The notes: generated by a model from the sequence alone, not told the origin. A stretch of 64,000 nt of DNA from Virgifigura deserti (GCA_003576685.1 QOZR01000007.1:186001-250000); one strand, 5' to 3'. Positions 9,101 to 18,225 are shown, numbered from the stretch's first letter. Translations and numbers: made by a program.

Positions 9101-9861
9101 ACGCCGGCCTGCCGCGACCAGTCGATCATGGCGATCCGCGTACTCTCGCCTGGCGCCAAGGCGACGGAATGCAGCAGATTACCGAGGGCGACACCCTGCG
9201 CATACCATGCCTGCTGCATGGTGACGACGGCACCGGTCGCCGGCTGACTGAAGCCGTCCAGGCTCTGATCGGCGAGATCGATTGGGGCGTCGATGTCGCG
9301 GTCGGCGGCGCCTGGGATGTTGTCGATGAAGACGGCGGTGTAGAACACCTTCTCGGTCGGATATTCGCCCGATTTCGGCAGCAGGTCGGGCGGCGCCTCG
9401 GGATCGAAACCATCCGCCAGTTCCGGCAACAGGACGTGGTGCAGAATCTTCTCCGCGGCCAGATAAGGAGGCCAGAGCGCCAGATCCCTGACCGTCGCCA
9501 CGGAGAGCGCCTCGGCCAATGTAGGGCCGTTATTCGGGCCGATGCCGTCCAGCACAGCGATCGGCTGCTCGCCTAGCGTCGCCACATCGGGAGTGCCGGC
9601 CGCGGCGTCGATCATATCGGCGGTGACGCTGCCGAAACGGCCGAAGACATTCGCGTTCGATCGGGCAACCGCGGACATCTCGGCCGCGTTCCGGAAGATC
9701 CGGGACGTCGCCAGATCGAAGATCGTGAAGATCTGGAGGGACTTCAGCCGTTCGGCGGCTTCCACGCTGACGCCGAGAAGGATCGTGATGGGTGACTGGA
9801 GCAAAACCCGGGGCTCGAGATGGGCCGACGCGGTTCTGACGAAACTCCCAATTTCGATCAC
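6136..9861 (-). CDS. very large uncharacterised multidomain protein
   Basis: 1241 residues from a GTG at 9861, chosen because AGGGGGA lies eight bases upstream; a TTG eight codons earlier would place that Shine-Dalgarno inside the gene. There is no signal peptide. The N-terminus has two helix-hairpin-helix-like segments (ITILLGVSVEAAERLKSLQI near residue 25 and VLDGIGPNNGPTLAEALSV near 105). A Ser/Gly-rich stretch (about 293-338) is followed by a polar region with the distinctive NYNHMHALSVQYYEVV. A hydrophobic Ala-rich stretch (around 880-910) and a Gly/Ser/Thr linker (about 930-990) separate a C-terminal domain with MFIPSEIINYGPGAFGGDGR, which recalls DUF3238-like GDGR domains from memory only. 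No enzymatic motif was recognised and the gene stands alone. Function unknown. Confidence 0.8.
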   Translation of the reverse strand: MIEIGSFVRTASAHLEPRVLLQSPITILLGVSVEAAERLKSLQIFTIFDLATSRIFRNAAEMSAVARSNANVFGRFGSVTADMIDAAAGTPDVATLGEQPIAVLDGIGPNNGPTLAEALSVATVRDLALWPPYLAAEKILHHVLLPELADGFDPEAPPDLLPKSGEYPTEKVFYTAVFIDNIPGAADRDIDAPIDLADQSLDGFSQPATGAVVTMQQAWYAQGVALGNLLHSVALAPGESTRIAMIDWSRQAGVRTAEDIQQTEQLSNVARHGRAINEVTDAVANETQRGFSTVQSSNRSVSYGSSGGGGNLTSSGGYSEGESTSFGQTFAVSGSSGNRELFASLSQTITDRTQQHANSARNRRASIVQEISQSESEAISTRAITNYNHMHALSVQYYEVVQIYRVSTHVAKVTKCLFVPMKVIRTWTPALIHRHLRALVAATPDGAMKRALLEGSDLVDLRQETGSWAPGHPRAEDPEHLQILLDAARVAVGRTITTDIDGNWKLPTETELVGLEVGGGPFSGPDVERAVIVLRDGSRRELPGDGKVTLTTTLEDAVALGDVASILVTFRDFRFGEDSYNHYNWPIQPVRLTLKLRFGASSFNHVVNGRVGDGYQNFLREERAPEWDEGSVQAYRQYVDMPVITVVSGGVGLAQTVVRYLEDNAVHYSQAVWMSLSPASVFLLLSPYRYDGRPLLQQIDPVPVAVAGNYLAFRLNVDKGNAAAAKAWQDWLSAHGFDDPRSTTHETVPLPSGGVFAEAVLGRFNAAEKLDMTRFWNWQDSPIPIAAPDIAALQAGSRATDADVRPGQLDQPLVNIVNPTALPDPQGLGAIINALTAGSMFRDMSGLAQTIGLTQAGLQTTAQAASAAGSQAGANMATAAQYQIEMLKTVMPLLTAAAGAALGVPIPSAGGTGSGSNISNQGAVLNEAGKLDGAGAPRTQSATPAAGGTLGGGAAGGGTSGGGTSGSAASGSGTSGSATPTSRSGSGSLQVDTFRRQTDPFSGISDVLTQVAAAPPAGRATDAFAPPLAEVDIRYRMFIPSEIINYGPGAFGGDGRDFAYSDGTHRGQISLVVSLDPARASAIVGEPSFAWGQTTAYDDSDTEQVPGQPGWFHRLKPGAQSTNHDTLARTVENLNAVATRIDDETLLVRLIAAGPNPLVPFSPAIDATINIVLWQRRGMPALYIVNGQHDGFPAHELYLNRERIYAYDPVAAGASPLALLPPCEVAVSIDWSTVPAAAFPV

Positions 9862-10350
9862 GGCTGCTGTCCCCCTGAATGACAATGCTCGCCAAAGCGG
9901 CGTCTCCCGCCCTGGACGCTTTCCTAGAGCTTTTACCAGGATCGCCTAAGTGAGGTTCTTCAACAACATTGATCGTGATTGAAAGGCATTCGACAGACAA
10001 CATCTATGCTGAATGCATCTTGCCGCCCTTTCGGTCGTGCATCACGCCAAGGCGATAGGGTAGAGCGGAAGATGGCCGGCGCGATGTCTGGTACCGCTGT
10101 TCTGCACGATTCGGGGGCGTAGCAAGCTTATAATGTGGCCGCCATGCAGCACTGAGGTGCGCTGATAAGGCGGCACATCGCCCGCGTCCACGCATGCCAC
10201 CCATTACGGCCAATCCCCGCGGGGCGGAAGCCCGGCGATGACCCGCCATGTAGTTCGCCCGGAGTTCTTACTTCGGAGTTCTTATTATAGGAGATCAGGT
10301 TGTGTAGTTCTGATTGCGCCGCCGTCGTCGCTCCATTTGCCCCGCGAACG
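9862..10350. other. intergenic region, promoter side of the large gene
   Basis: 489 bases with no supportable gene. It must hold the promoter of the minus-strand 1241-residue gene. The short direct repeat CGGAGTTCTTA (10260-10269 with one difference, and 10274-10284) is followed by TTATAGGAG, which looks like a promoter or leader on the plus strand, yet no plus-strand gene follows. Otherwise I see nothing. Confidence 0.4.
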
Positions 10351-10722
10351 TCATCCCGTTGCCCTGCGGACGTCGCTCCCTCGGCTTGATGATCGAGCCG
10401 CCAAGAGCCAAACGCGAAAAGCTGTGGATGTGCGGTACTCGTCATCGTAAAGCACGGCATGGTGGTCGATCCCCGCACACTGCCCTCCGTGATCCCATTG
10501 AAGCGGAGCCGGGCGATTGACGATTACGCCGAGATCTTTCAATTGCGTGATCGACTCCCGTATCGTGCGCCGGCGAAGAGCGAGAAAGCGAGCGGCTTCT
10601 GCTATCTGATCGTACTGGGACTCTGAACGAGTATCGTGCAGCACCCATCCGCCTTGCGAGCGCCAGCGATCCAGGGCAATCAGAACGCGGAGATCAGTGC
10701 ACCGGATGCGGCTGTCGAGCAT
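10351..10722 (-). CDS. winged-helix DNA-binding protein, probably 5' truncated
   Basis: From the first ATG (10722) the product is 123 residues. A helix-turn-helix is visible in YDQIAEAARFLALRRRTIRESITQLKDLGVI, preceded by RCTDLRVLIALDRW, as in the winged-helix domains of plasmid-replication or phage-type regulators. Translation upstream of the ATG stays open to 10972, and the part down to about 10880 reads like real protein (including ASSGHWFRNVYQLPIQAKSY just before the ATG), but there is no ATG, GTG or TTG in it. The gene therefore either uses an unusual start or has lost its beginning next to the ABC permease gene, whose stop is at 10898. Function beyond DNA binding is not assigned. Confidence 0.5.
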   Translation of the reverse strand: MLDSRIRCTDLRVLIALDRWRSQGGWVLHDTRSESQYDQIAEAARFLALRRRTIRESITQLKDLGVIVNRPAPLQWDHGGQCAGIDHHAVLYDDEYRTSTAFRVWLLAARSSSRGSDVRRATG

Positions 10723-10897
10723 GGCTGCGACTGTGACGTACGACTTGGCCTGGATGGGAAGCTGATAGACGTTTCGGAACCAGTGGCCGCTGGACGCAGC
10801 ACGCTTCCTGACAGAAACAAACTCTTGGTTCAGGCTGTAAATCGTAAGGGCCCGGTCGTACCGCGCCCGCGTCGCTTCAATGTGATCGGATCGCGTT

Positions 10898-11659
10898 CTA
10901 GCTCTTGAGCCGGTACCCCGTCTTGAAGATCCACCCCACGACCGCCAGGCATATGCCCAGGAACAGCATGGTCATGGCGAGGCTCGCCCCGATGCTCACA
11001 TCGGCGATCCCGTAGAAACTCCAGCGGAAGCCGCTGATCAAGTAGACCACGGGATTGAACAGCGTGACGGTCTGCCAGAAGGGCGGCAGCATGTCGATCG
11101 AGTAGAAGCTGCCACCGAGGAAGGTCAGCGGCGTGACGATCAGGAGCGGCACGAGCTGCAGCTTCTCGAACCCCTCGGCCCAGATGCCGATGATGAAGCC
11201 GAAAAGACTAAAGGTCGCCGCCGTGAGCAGGAGGAAGAAGAGCATCCAGAAGGGATGCGCGATCTCGAGCGGCACGAACAGCCCGGCGGTCGCCAGGATG
11301 ATCAGGCCGAGGATGATCGACTTCGTCGCCGCGGCGCCGACATAGCCGAGGACGATCTCGAAATAGGAGACGGGCGCCGACAGAAGCTCGTAGATCGTTC
11401 CCGTAAACCGCGGGAAATAGATGCCGAAGGACGCGTTCGAGATGCTCTGCGTCAGCAGCATCAGCATGATCAGTCCGGGCACGATGAAGGCGCCGTAGCT
11501 CACCCCGTCGATTTCGCTGATGCGCGAGCCGATCGCCGCGCCGAAGACGACGAAGTAGAGCGACGTCGAGATGACGGGCGAGACGATGCTCTGCAGCAGC
11601 GTCCGCCAGGTTCGCGCCATCTCGAACAGGTATATCGCGCGCACCGCTCGAAAGTTCAT
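10898..11659 (-). CDS. ABC-2 type transporter permease
   Basis: 253 residues with six predicted membrane segments and the typical ABC-2 arrangement: [20 protein letters not shown] cytoplasmic start, first segments around [19 protein letters not shown], and the family block [20 protein letters not shown] followed by [12 protein letters not shown]. This matches the YadH/NodJ-like group that exports drugs, polysaccharides or lipids. Its ATG overlaps the stop of the ATPase gene by four bases (ATGA), so the pair is translationally coupled and forms one exporter, presumably a homodimer of each subunit. The cargo cannot be deduced. Confidence 0.93.
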   Translation of the reverse strand: MNFRAVRAIYLFEMARTWRTLLQSIVSPVISTSLYFVVFGAAIGSRISEIDGVSYGAFIVPGLIMLMLLTQSISNASFGIYFPRFTGTIYELLSAPVSYFEIVLGYVGAAATKSIILGLIILATAGLFVPLEIAHPFWMLFFLLLTAATFSLFGFIIGIWAEGFEKLQLVPLLIVTPLTFLGGSFYSIDMLPPFWQTVTLFNPVVYLISGFRWSFYGIADVSIGASLAMTMLFLGICLAVVGWIFKTGYRLKS

Positions 11660-12582
11660 CGCCGTTCCCTCACCAGACTGACGAAGATCTCCTCCAGAGA
11701 ACTCTGCTTCGTCTGAAGGTCCTTGAACCGTATCCCCGCGGCGTTGAGGTCTTTCAGCAGTGCGGTGATGCCGGTTCGCTCGCCCTGCGTGTCGTAGCTG
11801 TAGACCAGCTCACTGCCCTCGGCCGCAAGCTCGAGGCGGTAGGCGGCGAGTTCGGCCGGCACGTGATCGAGCGGGCTCTGCAGCTGCAACGTCAGTTGCT
11901 TCCGGCCGAGCTTGCGCATCAGCTCGGCCTTCTCCTCGACCAGGATGATCTCGCCCTTGCTGATCACCCCGATCCTGTCGGCCATCTGCTCGGCCTCTTC
12001 GATATAGTGCGTGGTGAGGATGATGGTCACTCCGGTTTCGCGCAGCGCCCGCACCACACCCCACATGTCCCGCCTCAGCTCGACATCGACGCCGGCCGTC
12101 GGCTCGTCGAGAAAGAGGATCTGCGGCTCGTGCGACAGCGCCTTTGCGATCAGCACCCGGCGTTTCATGCCGCCGGACAGCGTCATGATCTTGCTGTCCT
12201 TCTTGTCCCACAGGGACAGGTCCCTGAGCACCTTCTCGATGTGGCCGGGATTGGCGGGCTTGCCGAACAGCCCGCGACTGAAGCTGACAGTGGCCCAGAC
12301 GGTCTCGAACGCATCGGTCGTCAGTTCCTGCGGGACGAGACCGATCCTGGACCGGGCGGCGCGGTACTCCGTGATAATGTCATGGCCGTCGGCCAGAACC
12401 ACGCCCTCGCTGGGATTGACGATCCCGCAGATAATGCTGATCAGCGTCGTCTTCCCTGCGCCGTTGGGCCCTAGCAAGGCGAAGATCTCGCCGCGGCGGA
12501 TCTCCAGATTGACGTTTCTGAGAGCCTGGAATCCGGAGGCATAGGTCTTGGAGAGATTGGAGACGGAAATGACGTGTTGCAT
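11656..12582 (-). CDS. ABC transporter ATP-binding protein (ABC-2 exporter)
   Basis: 308 residues starting [18 protein letters not shown]. The in-frame extension to 12816 has no protein-like character and was dropped. Walker A is GPNGAGKTT, the Q-loop is in [12 protein letters not shown], the signature is [15 protein letters not shown], Walker B is [12 protein letters not shown], and the H-loop is in [15 protein letters not shown]. This is the CcmA/YadG/NodI-type exporter ATPase and carries the usual C-terminal accessory domain ending [15 protein letters not shown]. It energises the permease encoded four bases downstream by overlap. No clear Shine-Dalgarno precedes the ATG. Confidence 0.95.
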   Translation of the reverse strand: MQHVISVSNLSKTYASGFQALRNVNLEIRRGEIFALLGPNGAGKTTLISIICGIVNPSEGVVLADGHDIITEYRAARSRIGLVPQELTTDAFETVWATVSFSRGLFGKPANPGHIEKVLRDLSLWDKKDSKIMTLSGGMKRRVLIAKALSHEPQILFLDEPTAGVDVELRRDMWGVVRALRETGVTIILTTHYIEEAEQMADRIGVISKGEIILVEEKAELMRKLGRKQLTLQLQSPLDHVPAELAAYRLELAAEGSELVYSYDTQGERTGITALLKDLNAAGIRFKDLQTKQSSLEEIFVSLVRERR

Positions 12583-12691
12583 GGGAGCGATGATAGCCGA
12601 TGCGAAAGACGGTTCAGTGAAATCTCGCGAACGGAGGCCAAGGGCGGCCGGCGGCTCGGCCGCGGCCTGTAGGTAGCACCGGATTGTTTGA

Positions 12692-13906
12692 CTACTGTTT
12701 AACGCGTCCCGCCGCCCGCAGAGCCGCGACGCCGGGCAGTTCGCGGCCTTCCAGCCATTCGAGGAAGGCGCCACCGGCCGTCGAGACATAGGAAAAGTCA
12801 TCGATGACGCCGGCATGGGCCAGGGCCGCGACGGTGTCGCCGCCGCCCGCGACGCTCAACAACCGGCCCGCCTTGGTCAGCCGTGCCGCGGCTTCGGCTG
12901 CCGTGACCGTGCCGACGTCGAAGGGCGGCACTTCGAACGCGCCCAAGGGCCCGTTCCAGACCAGCGTGCGACAAGATTCCAGCCGCCCGACGATATCCGC
13001 CACGGTTGCTGGCCCGACATCGAGAATCATCCGGTCGGCCGGCACGGCGTCGATCGGCACGACCGCGCTGTCCACGCCCGCCTTGAACTCGGCCGCGACC
13101 ACCGCGTCGCGTGGCAGCAGGACCTCGCAGCCCTGCCGCTTCGCCTTGTCCAGAATGTCGCGCGCGGTGTCCGCCATCTCGCGCTCGGCCAGCGAGCGGC
13201 CGATTTCCGTGCCCATGGCGTGGAGAAAGGTATTCGCCATGCCGCCGCCGATCACCAGAAGCTGGACGCGCCGCAGCAGATTGCCGAGCAGCTCCAGCTT
13301 GGTGGAAACCTTGGCGCCGCCGACCAGCGCCGCAACCGGGCGCTCCGGCGTCTCCAGCGCCCGGGACAGATGCTCGAGCTCGGCCTGCATCAGCCGCCCG
13401 GCGGCGGACGGCAAGAGGCGAGCGAGCGCCTCGGTGGAGGCATGGGCGCGATGCGCCGCGGAGAACGCGTCGTTGACATAGATGTCGCCCAGCGCCGCAA
13501 GCTGCCGGGCGAACGCCTCGTCGTTCTCCTCCTCGCCCTTGTGAAAGCGCAGATTCTCCAACAGGGCGACGTCGCCATTGCCCAGCTGGCCGACGACCGT
13601 CTCGGCTTCAGGCCCCACGCAATCCTCGGCGAACATTACCGCCCGCCTGCCCAGCGCGGCGCTCAGCGGCGCCACCACCGGCCGAAGCGACATCTCGGCC
13701 ACCCGCTGACCCTTCGGCCGGCCGAAATGGGAGAGAACCACCACGCGCGCGCCCCGGTCGGCCAGTTCTGCCAGGGTCGCCGCCGTCCGGTCGATGCGCG
13801 TCGTATCGGTGACGCGACCGTCCTTGACCGGCACGTTCAGGTCGCTGCGCACCAGCACGCGCTTGCCGGCGACATCGAGGTCATCGAGCGTGTTGAAACG
13901 AGTCAT
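12692..13906 (-). CDS. pgk: phosphoglycerate kinase
   Basis: 404 residues, standard length. The start [20 protein letters not shown] at 13906 has AGGAC eight bases upstream; an in-frame ATG 16 codons earlier was rejected. Family hallmarks are [15 protein letters not shown] (substrate binding), [26 protein letters not shown], and the nucleotide site [14 protein letters not shown] followed by [12 protein letters not shown]. It interconverts 1,3-bisphosphoglycerate/ADP and 3-phosphoglycerate/ATP in glycolysis and gluconeogenesis. It is not linked here to gap, tkt or fba, with which pgk is often clustered. A methyltransferase gene diverges from it 170 bp away. Confidence 0.97.
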   Translation of the reverse strand: MTRFNTLDDLDVAGKRVLVRSDLNVPVKDGRVTDTTRIDRTAATLAELADRGARVVVLSHFGRPKGQRVAEMSLRPVVAPLSAALGRRAVMFAEDCVGPEAETVVGQLGNGDVALLENLRFHKGEEENDEAFARQLAALGDIYVNDAFSAAHRAHASTEALARLLPSAAGRLMQAELEHLSRALETPERPVAALVGGAKVSTKLELLGNLLRRVQLLVIGGGMANTFLHAMGTEIGRSLAEREMADTARDILDKAKRQGCEVLLPRDAVVAAEFKAGVDSAVVPIDAVPADRMILDVGPATVADIVGRLESCRTLVWNGPLGAFEVPPFDVGTVTAAEAAARLTKAGRLLSVAGGGDTVAALAHAGVIDDFSYVSTAGGAFLEWLEGRELPGVAALRAAGRVKQ

Positions 13907-14076
13907 CGGCAAGTCCTGTTTTCTGTTGACGCGTCCGGGAGGCCGATCATTCACAGCGTTGCCTGATTTGCAATCCTTCCGTCCGTGAGGTCCGTCGCTT
14001 GGCCTCTCGTCGAACTCTTGACATCATTCCTCGGCATTATCAGCCTCTAAATACCGTCTTCCGCGAGAGGAATCGG

Positions 14077-15129
14077 ATGGTCACAGCACTCGAACGCACC
14101 GCCTATCAGCTGTCGCAGAGCGTTCGGCTCGGCTGGTATTCGGTCCAGTCGGCGCTCGCCTCCCGCCTGTCCGAACGAGTCCGGGCGCCGGCTGCGCTCC
14201 GGGCGGCAATGCCGAGCGTCGCAACCCTTTCCGAGGATCGGCGAAGGCTGATGCGTCGCGATCTCGAGAATATCGAGGCAGGTTATTATCGCCTGCCCCA
14301 TGACCTGGTCGACAATCCGGCCGCCGTCCTGCGCCAAACGGTCCTATACTTCTCCGATCTTCGGGCCGTCAATCAACGGATCCGGCGCGGGGTGGCGGCG
14401 GAGGTCCGCGCGCCGGACCTCGAGCACTATCCGGACTATTACCGCCGCAGCTTTCATCATCAGACCGATGGCTATCTGAGCCGACGGTCGGCCGAACTCT
14501 ACGACTATCAGGTCGAGGTCCTCTTCGGCGGCGCCGCCGATGCGATGCGGCGGCAGGCGCTGGTGCCGCTCCATCACTTCCTCCGCGGGAAACGCATCGC
14601 GGATCAGCATCTCGCCGATATCGGCTGCGGCACCGGACAGTTCCTCACCTTCGTGAAGGACAACTATCCGCGCCTGCCCGTCACCGCGCTCGACATCAGC
14701 CCGTTCTACCTCGACGAGGCGCGGCGCCGTTTGCGCCATTGGTCACGCGTGACCTTCGTCGAGGCGGCGGCGGAGACGATGAGCCTTCCGGAGGCGAGCG
14801 TCGACATCGCGACCTGCATCTATCTATTCCACGAACTGCCGACGGAGATGCAGGACAAGGTCGCCGCGAGGATGGCCCGCATCCTGAAGCCGGGCGGTAT
14901 GCTGATCTTCATCGATTCGCTGCAGCTCGGTGACCGAGCGGACTATGACGCGCTCCTGGAATATTTCCCCATGGCGTTCCACGAGCCCTACTATGCTGAT
15001 TATCTCCGTCGCGATCTGGGTCGCGTGTTCGAAGGAACAGGTCTTATGCTCGAGCAGATCAATCTCGCCTATTTGTCACGCATCACGGTCCTGCGCAAAC
15101 CGGGAACACCGGCCGACCAGAGGCGTTAG
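14077..15129 (+). CDS. class I SAM-dependent methyltransferase
   Basis: 350 residues from ATG 14077 with GAGAGG eight bases upstream; a TTG 26 codons earlier was rejected. An N-terminal helical region of about 170 residues (LEHYPDYYRRSFHHQTDGYL) precedes a Rossmann methyltransferase domain: motif I ADIGCGTGQFL, acidic motif II TALDISPFYLDEARRR, and IATCIYLFHELPTEM with LKPGGMLIFIDS as motifs III-IV. Methyl acceptor unknown; the domain resembles the Methyltransf_11/25 group that acts on lipids, quinones or small molecules. A gap of 45 bases separates it from the outer-membrane protein gene, so co-transcription is likely. Confidence 0.9.
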   Translation: MVTALERTAYQLSQSVRLGWYSVQSALASRLSERVRAPAALRAAMPSVATLSEDRRRLMRRDLENIEAGYYRLPHDLVDNPAAVLRQTVLYFSDLRAVNQRIRRGVAAEVRAPDLEHYPDYYRRSFHHQTDGYLSRRSAELYDYQVEVLFGGAADAMRRQALVPLHHFLRGKRIADQHLADIGCGTGQFLTFVKDNYPRLPVTALDISPFYLDEARRRLRHWSRVTFVEAAAETMSLPEASVDIATCIYLFHELPTEMQDKVAARMARILKPGGMLIFIDSLQLGDRADYDALLEYFPMAFHEPYYADYLRRDLGRVFEGTGLMLEQINLAYLSRITVLRKPGTPADQRR

Positions 15130-15174
15130 CTATCGAACACGGGCGGACTGGCGTCCCAAGGAAAGGGCAAAGGC

Positions 15175-16323
15175 TTGAAACGATTTTCCTGTCGCGCGAC
15201 CGCGGCAAGTGCGGGCTGCGCCGCGTTCCTTTGGATTTCGACCGGCTTCGCCGCAGTTCCGACCGACGATGAGTTTATCGCCGGTTACGTCGCCGCCATC
15301 CTCGAGCGCGAGTTCGGCCTCACCGACACAGCCATCGCGATCGAGAACGGCGCGGTGACGATCACGACGGAGCGTCTCGGCCGCCACAACCCGCATCAGT
15401 TGGAGACCGCGCTGTCGACCGTTCCCGGAGTGACGGCCGTCGAGATCATCGAAGGTGCGCCCGGTGAAGCGGTCCCACCCACGTCGGCCGCCGAGCAGGG
15501 TGACGCCGAGACGCCGACCGTTGTGACAGCCGCCACGGCGACGGAGCCCGAGTCCTCGCAGATCCTGCCCCGCGGCACGCTGTTCGAGCCGCTGCAGGCC
15601 GCACCGCGCTGGCCGCATTTCTCGGCCGCTTATCAATATGCCAACAATGATCAGGTCGCCGAGCATTTCGGCGCCGTCAGCTTCGGCGAGACCCTGTCAC
15701 TTGTTCGCGGCGGAGCACTGGACGGAAAATTGGAGCTCGCCTTTCAGGCCGGGGTCTTCGCCACCTTCGATCTGGACAGCGAGAGCCAAGACCTGATCAA
15801 TGCCGATTACGTGGTCGGCATCCCCCTCGTCTACCGCCGCGGCGATTTCTCGAGCTTTCTGCGCGTCTACCATCAGAGCTCGCATCTCGGCGACGAGTTC
15901 CTGCTGCGCGACGACGTCGACGAGGAGGATCGGATCAATCTGAGCTTCGAGGCGGTGGAGCTTCTCTTGTCCTACGACATCGATCCGCGCTGGCGGATCT
16001 ATGGCGGCGGCGGCTATCTCTTTCATCGGCAACCTGACACACTCGAGCCCGGCATGGCCCAGGCCGGGCTCGAATATGAAAGCGACGAGGTCTATTGGGA
16101 CGTGTTCCGGCCGGTGGCCGCGCTCGACCTGCAGTCCTGGGAGGACGACGACTGGTCCCCGGCCGTTTCCCTGCGCGCCGGCTTCCAGATCGGCGATCCC
16201 GGCATTCTGGGACAACAGCTCGAGGTGACGGCCGAGTATTACAACGGCCGAAACCCGAACGGACAGTTCTTCACCCGCGACATCGAGTATTACGGGATCG
16301 GCCTGCATCTGTATTTCAACTGA
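15175..16323 (+). CDS. DUF1207 outer-membrane protein with N-terminal BON-like segment
   Basis: 382 residues beginning at TTG 15175, which has AAGGAAAGG upstream. A basic, hydrophobic leader (residues 1-27, ending GFAAVP) is a plausible signal peptide. Residues about 35-95 (IAIENGAVTITTERLGRHNP, then TVPGVTAVEIIE) look like a BON-type alpha/beta module. An acidic, Thr/Ala-rich linker leads to the DUF1207 block starting LPRGTLFEPLQAAPRWPHFS. Alternating aromatic/polar strands and a C-terminal phenylalanine-asparagine (GIGLHLYFN) fit a beta-barrel. Function unknown; the BON-like addition is unusual for this family as I know it. Confidence 0.8.
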   Translation: MKRFSCRATAASAGCAAFLWISTGFAAVPTDDEFIAGYVAAILEREFGLTDTAIAIENGAVTITTERLGRHNPHQLETALSTVPGVTAVEIIEGAPGEAVPPTSAAEQGDAETPTVVTAATATEPESSQILPRGTLFEPLQAAPRWPHFSAAYQYANNDQVAEHFGAVSFGETLSLVRGGALDGKLELAFQAGVFATFDLDSESQDLINADYVVGIPLVYRRGDFSSFLRVYHQSSHLGDEFLLRDDVDEEDRINLSFEAVELLLSYDIDPRWRIYGGGGYLFHRQPDTLEPGMAQAGLEYESDEVYWDVFRPVAALDLQSWEDDDWSPAVSLRAGFQIGDPGILGQQLEVTAEYYNGRNPNGQFFTRDIEYYGIGLHLYFN

Positions 16324-16336
16324 TGCCGAGCCGGGG

Positions 16337-17836
16337 TTACTCGGCGCCGGGGTGGAAGACCTCGTTCGGGTAGGGATACCACCAGCCCTGGATCGCCGGC
16401 TGGTGATCGATGATCGCCATCTTCGATTGACGGAAGGCGTTCAGCCCCTGACGGCCCAACTCGCGCCCCATGCCTGACAGCTTGCGCCCGCCGAAGGGCA
16501 GGGCGTCGTTGTCGATCAGCGGGTTGTTGACCCAGACCATGCCGGCCTCGAGCTCCTCCACCGCGCGCATCGCCTCGTCGAGCCGCGTCGTGAAGACCGA
16601 AGCGCCGAGGCCGAAGCGGGAGCGGTTGGCGAGCCCGAGCGCCTCGTCGAAGCTCTGCACCTGGCAGATCGGCGCCACCGGCCCGAAGCATTCAGTGTTC
16701 ATGATCTCCATCTCCGGCGTGACGCCGGTGAGGATCGTCGGCTCGTAGAACCAGCCGGTGTTGCGGTCGGGCGGCACGCGCCCGCCGCATTCCACCTTCG
16801 CCCCGGCCGCTACCGCCTGATCGACCAGCGCCATCACCTTGTCGCGGGCCGCGCGGCTGACCAGCGGGCCGATCTCTGTCCTGTCCAGGCCGTTGCCGAT
16901 CCGCAGCGCCCGGGTGCGGCGGACGAAGGCCTCGAGGAAGGCGTCATGGATCCCGTCCTGGACGAACAACCGCTCGGCCGAGGTGCAGATCTGGCCCGAG
17001 AGATGGAAGGCGGCCGTGACCGCGCCGGCGGCGGCGACCTCGACCGGCGCCGAATCGGTGACGATCAACGGATCGTTGCCGCCGGCCTCGATGATGCAGG
17101 GTTTGAGCTGCCGGCCGCAGGCGGCGGCGACCTTCCGCCCGGTCTCGACGCCGCCGGTGAAGGCGACGACATGCGTGCCGGGCGAGTCGATCAGCGCCTC
17201 GGCAACCGCCGCCTGGCCAGGCAGACAAGAGACGAGCCCCGGCGGCAGCGCCGCGAAATGCTCCATGAATTTGAGCGTCGAGAGAGTCGTCGCCGGCGCC
17301 GGCTTGGCGATCACCGCATTGCCCGCCGCGAGCGAGGCAGCAGCCGTCCAGGCGAACAGCAGGATCGGGAAGTTAAAGGGCATGATGTGGACGCTGACGC
17401 CATAGGGCTCATAGCGGGCGAACTGGAAAGAGCCGGTCTGCGTCGTGCCGGCGATGTGACCGGCCTCGTCGCGCGCCATCTCGGCGCAATAGCGGAAGAC
17501 CGGCGCGACGTTGGCGAGCTCGCCCACCGCCTCGGCGTAGGGTTTGCCCATTTCCCGCGTCATCAGCTCGGCCACCTCGCGGGTCAGGCTCCCCTCGATC
17601 GAGTCGGCGACCCGGTGCAGCAGCCCGGCACGCGATTTCGCGTCGAGCCGACCCCATTCGCGCTGCGCCGCATTCGCCCGCTCGACAACGCGCTCGACCT
17701 CGGCCGCCGCACAGTCGGCGGTCACACCGACCTTCTCCAGCGTCGCCGGATCGAGAACATCGGTGCGGGCGCCGCCGGTCGCGACGAAGGCATTGTCGGT
17801 GAAGAGCTGCGCGGCGAAGGGATCGAATACGGTCAT
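16337..17836 (-). CDS. NAD(P)-dependent aldehyde dehydrogenase, succinate-semialdehyde type
   Basis: 499 residues, full ALDH length. The catalytic glutamate lies in CIIEAGGNDPLIV and the catalytic cysteine in SGQICTSAERLFV; cofactor and substrate blocks VHIMPFNFPILLFAW, AFTGGVETGRKVAA and NTECFGPVAPICQV are intact. The overall pattern is closest to the GabD/succinate-semialdehyde group, but specificity cannot be read with confidence. It is last in a minus-strand series with the potDBCA importer and a cupin, so oxidation of aminoaldehydes or succinate semialdehyde from polyamine breakdown is a reasonable inference. It converges with the DUF1207 gene, 13 bases apart. Confidence 0.9.
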   Translation of the reverse strand: MTVFDPFAAQLFTDNAFVATGGARTDVLDPATLEKVGVTADCAAAEVERVVERANAAQREWGRLDAKSRAGLLHRVADSIEGSLTREVAELMTREMGKPYAEAVGELANVAPVFRYCAEMARDEAGHIAGTTQTGSFQFARYEPYGVSVHIMPFNFPILLFAWTAAASLAAGNAVIAKPAPATTLSTLKFMEHFAALPPGLVSCLPGQAAVAEALIDSPGTHVVAFTGGVETGRKVAAACGRQLKPCIIEAGGNDPLIVTDSAPVEVAAAGAVTAAFHLSGQICTSAERLFVQDGIHDAFLEAFVRRTRALRIGNGLDRTEIGPLVSRAARDKVMALVDQAVAAGAKVECGGRVPPDRNTGWFYEPTILTGVTPEMEIMNTECFGPVAPICQVQSFDEALGLANRSRFGLGASVFTTRLDEAMRAVEELEAGMVWVNNPLIDNDALPFGGRKLSGMGRELGRQGLNAFRQSKMAIIDHQPAIQGWWYPYPNEVFHPGAE

Positions 17837-17847
17837 GGGAGCCGGCC

Positions 17848-18189
17848 TCAGCGAATCATATAGACCTTGCGCACCGTCTCATGCACGCGGCAGGTGCCCT
17901 TCCAGTCCTTCGGGAAGAAGGCGATAGTGTCGGGCTCGATCTCGATCACCTCGCCCGACTCATGGGTATAGGTGCAGCGGCCTTCCAGGAAGTGGCAGAA
18001 CTCGTCGCGGGTGACGTGACAGTTCCAGTAGCCGGGCGTGCAGACCCAGATGCCGCTTTCCGACTCGCCGTTCGGCCCCTTGTGCAGCAGCACGCCGGAG
18101 GTCATCGACCGACCCTCGATCATGGTCGGCACCGCTCCCCAATCGGTGAGGTCGGCAACGGCTTTCGGCTTCCGCAGAACGGGTGTCAT
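17848..18189 (-). CDS. cupin (DUF861/cupin_3) protein
   Basis: 113 residues from ATG 18189 with AAGGAGG eight bases upstream. The single cupin barrel has the (ethanolamine-utilisation-like) cupin_3 pattern: GIWVCTPGYWNCHVTRDEFCHFLEG, then VIEIEPDTIAFFPKDWKGTC. Proteins of this type often sit beside polyamine, ethanolamine or amino-acid catabolic genes and may bind a metal and a small amine, but no reaction is established. It lies 11 bases before the aldehyde dehydrogenase gene on the same strand and is probably co-transcribed with it. Confidence 0.88.
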   Translation of the reverse strand: MTPVLRKPKAVADLTDWGAVPTMIEGRSMTSGVLLHKGPNGESESGIWVCTPGYWNCHVTRDEFCHFLEGRCTYTHESGEVIEIEPDTIAFFPKDWKGTCRVHETVRKVYMIR

Positions 18190-18225
18190 TCGATATGCCT
18201 CCTTCCGGGTCATCATAGAAAAACA

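Noticed and set aside
12815..13966. 383-residue plus-strand frame opposite pgk.
   Set aside because: Pgk motifs on the minus strand are unambiguous; the antisense product is Arg/Gln/His-rich with no family.
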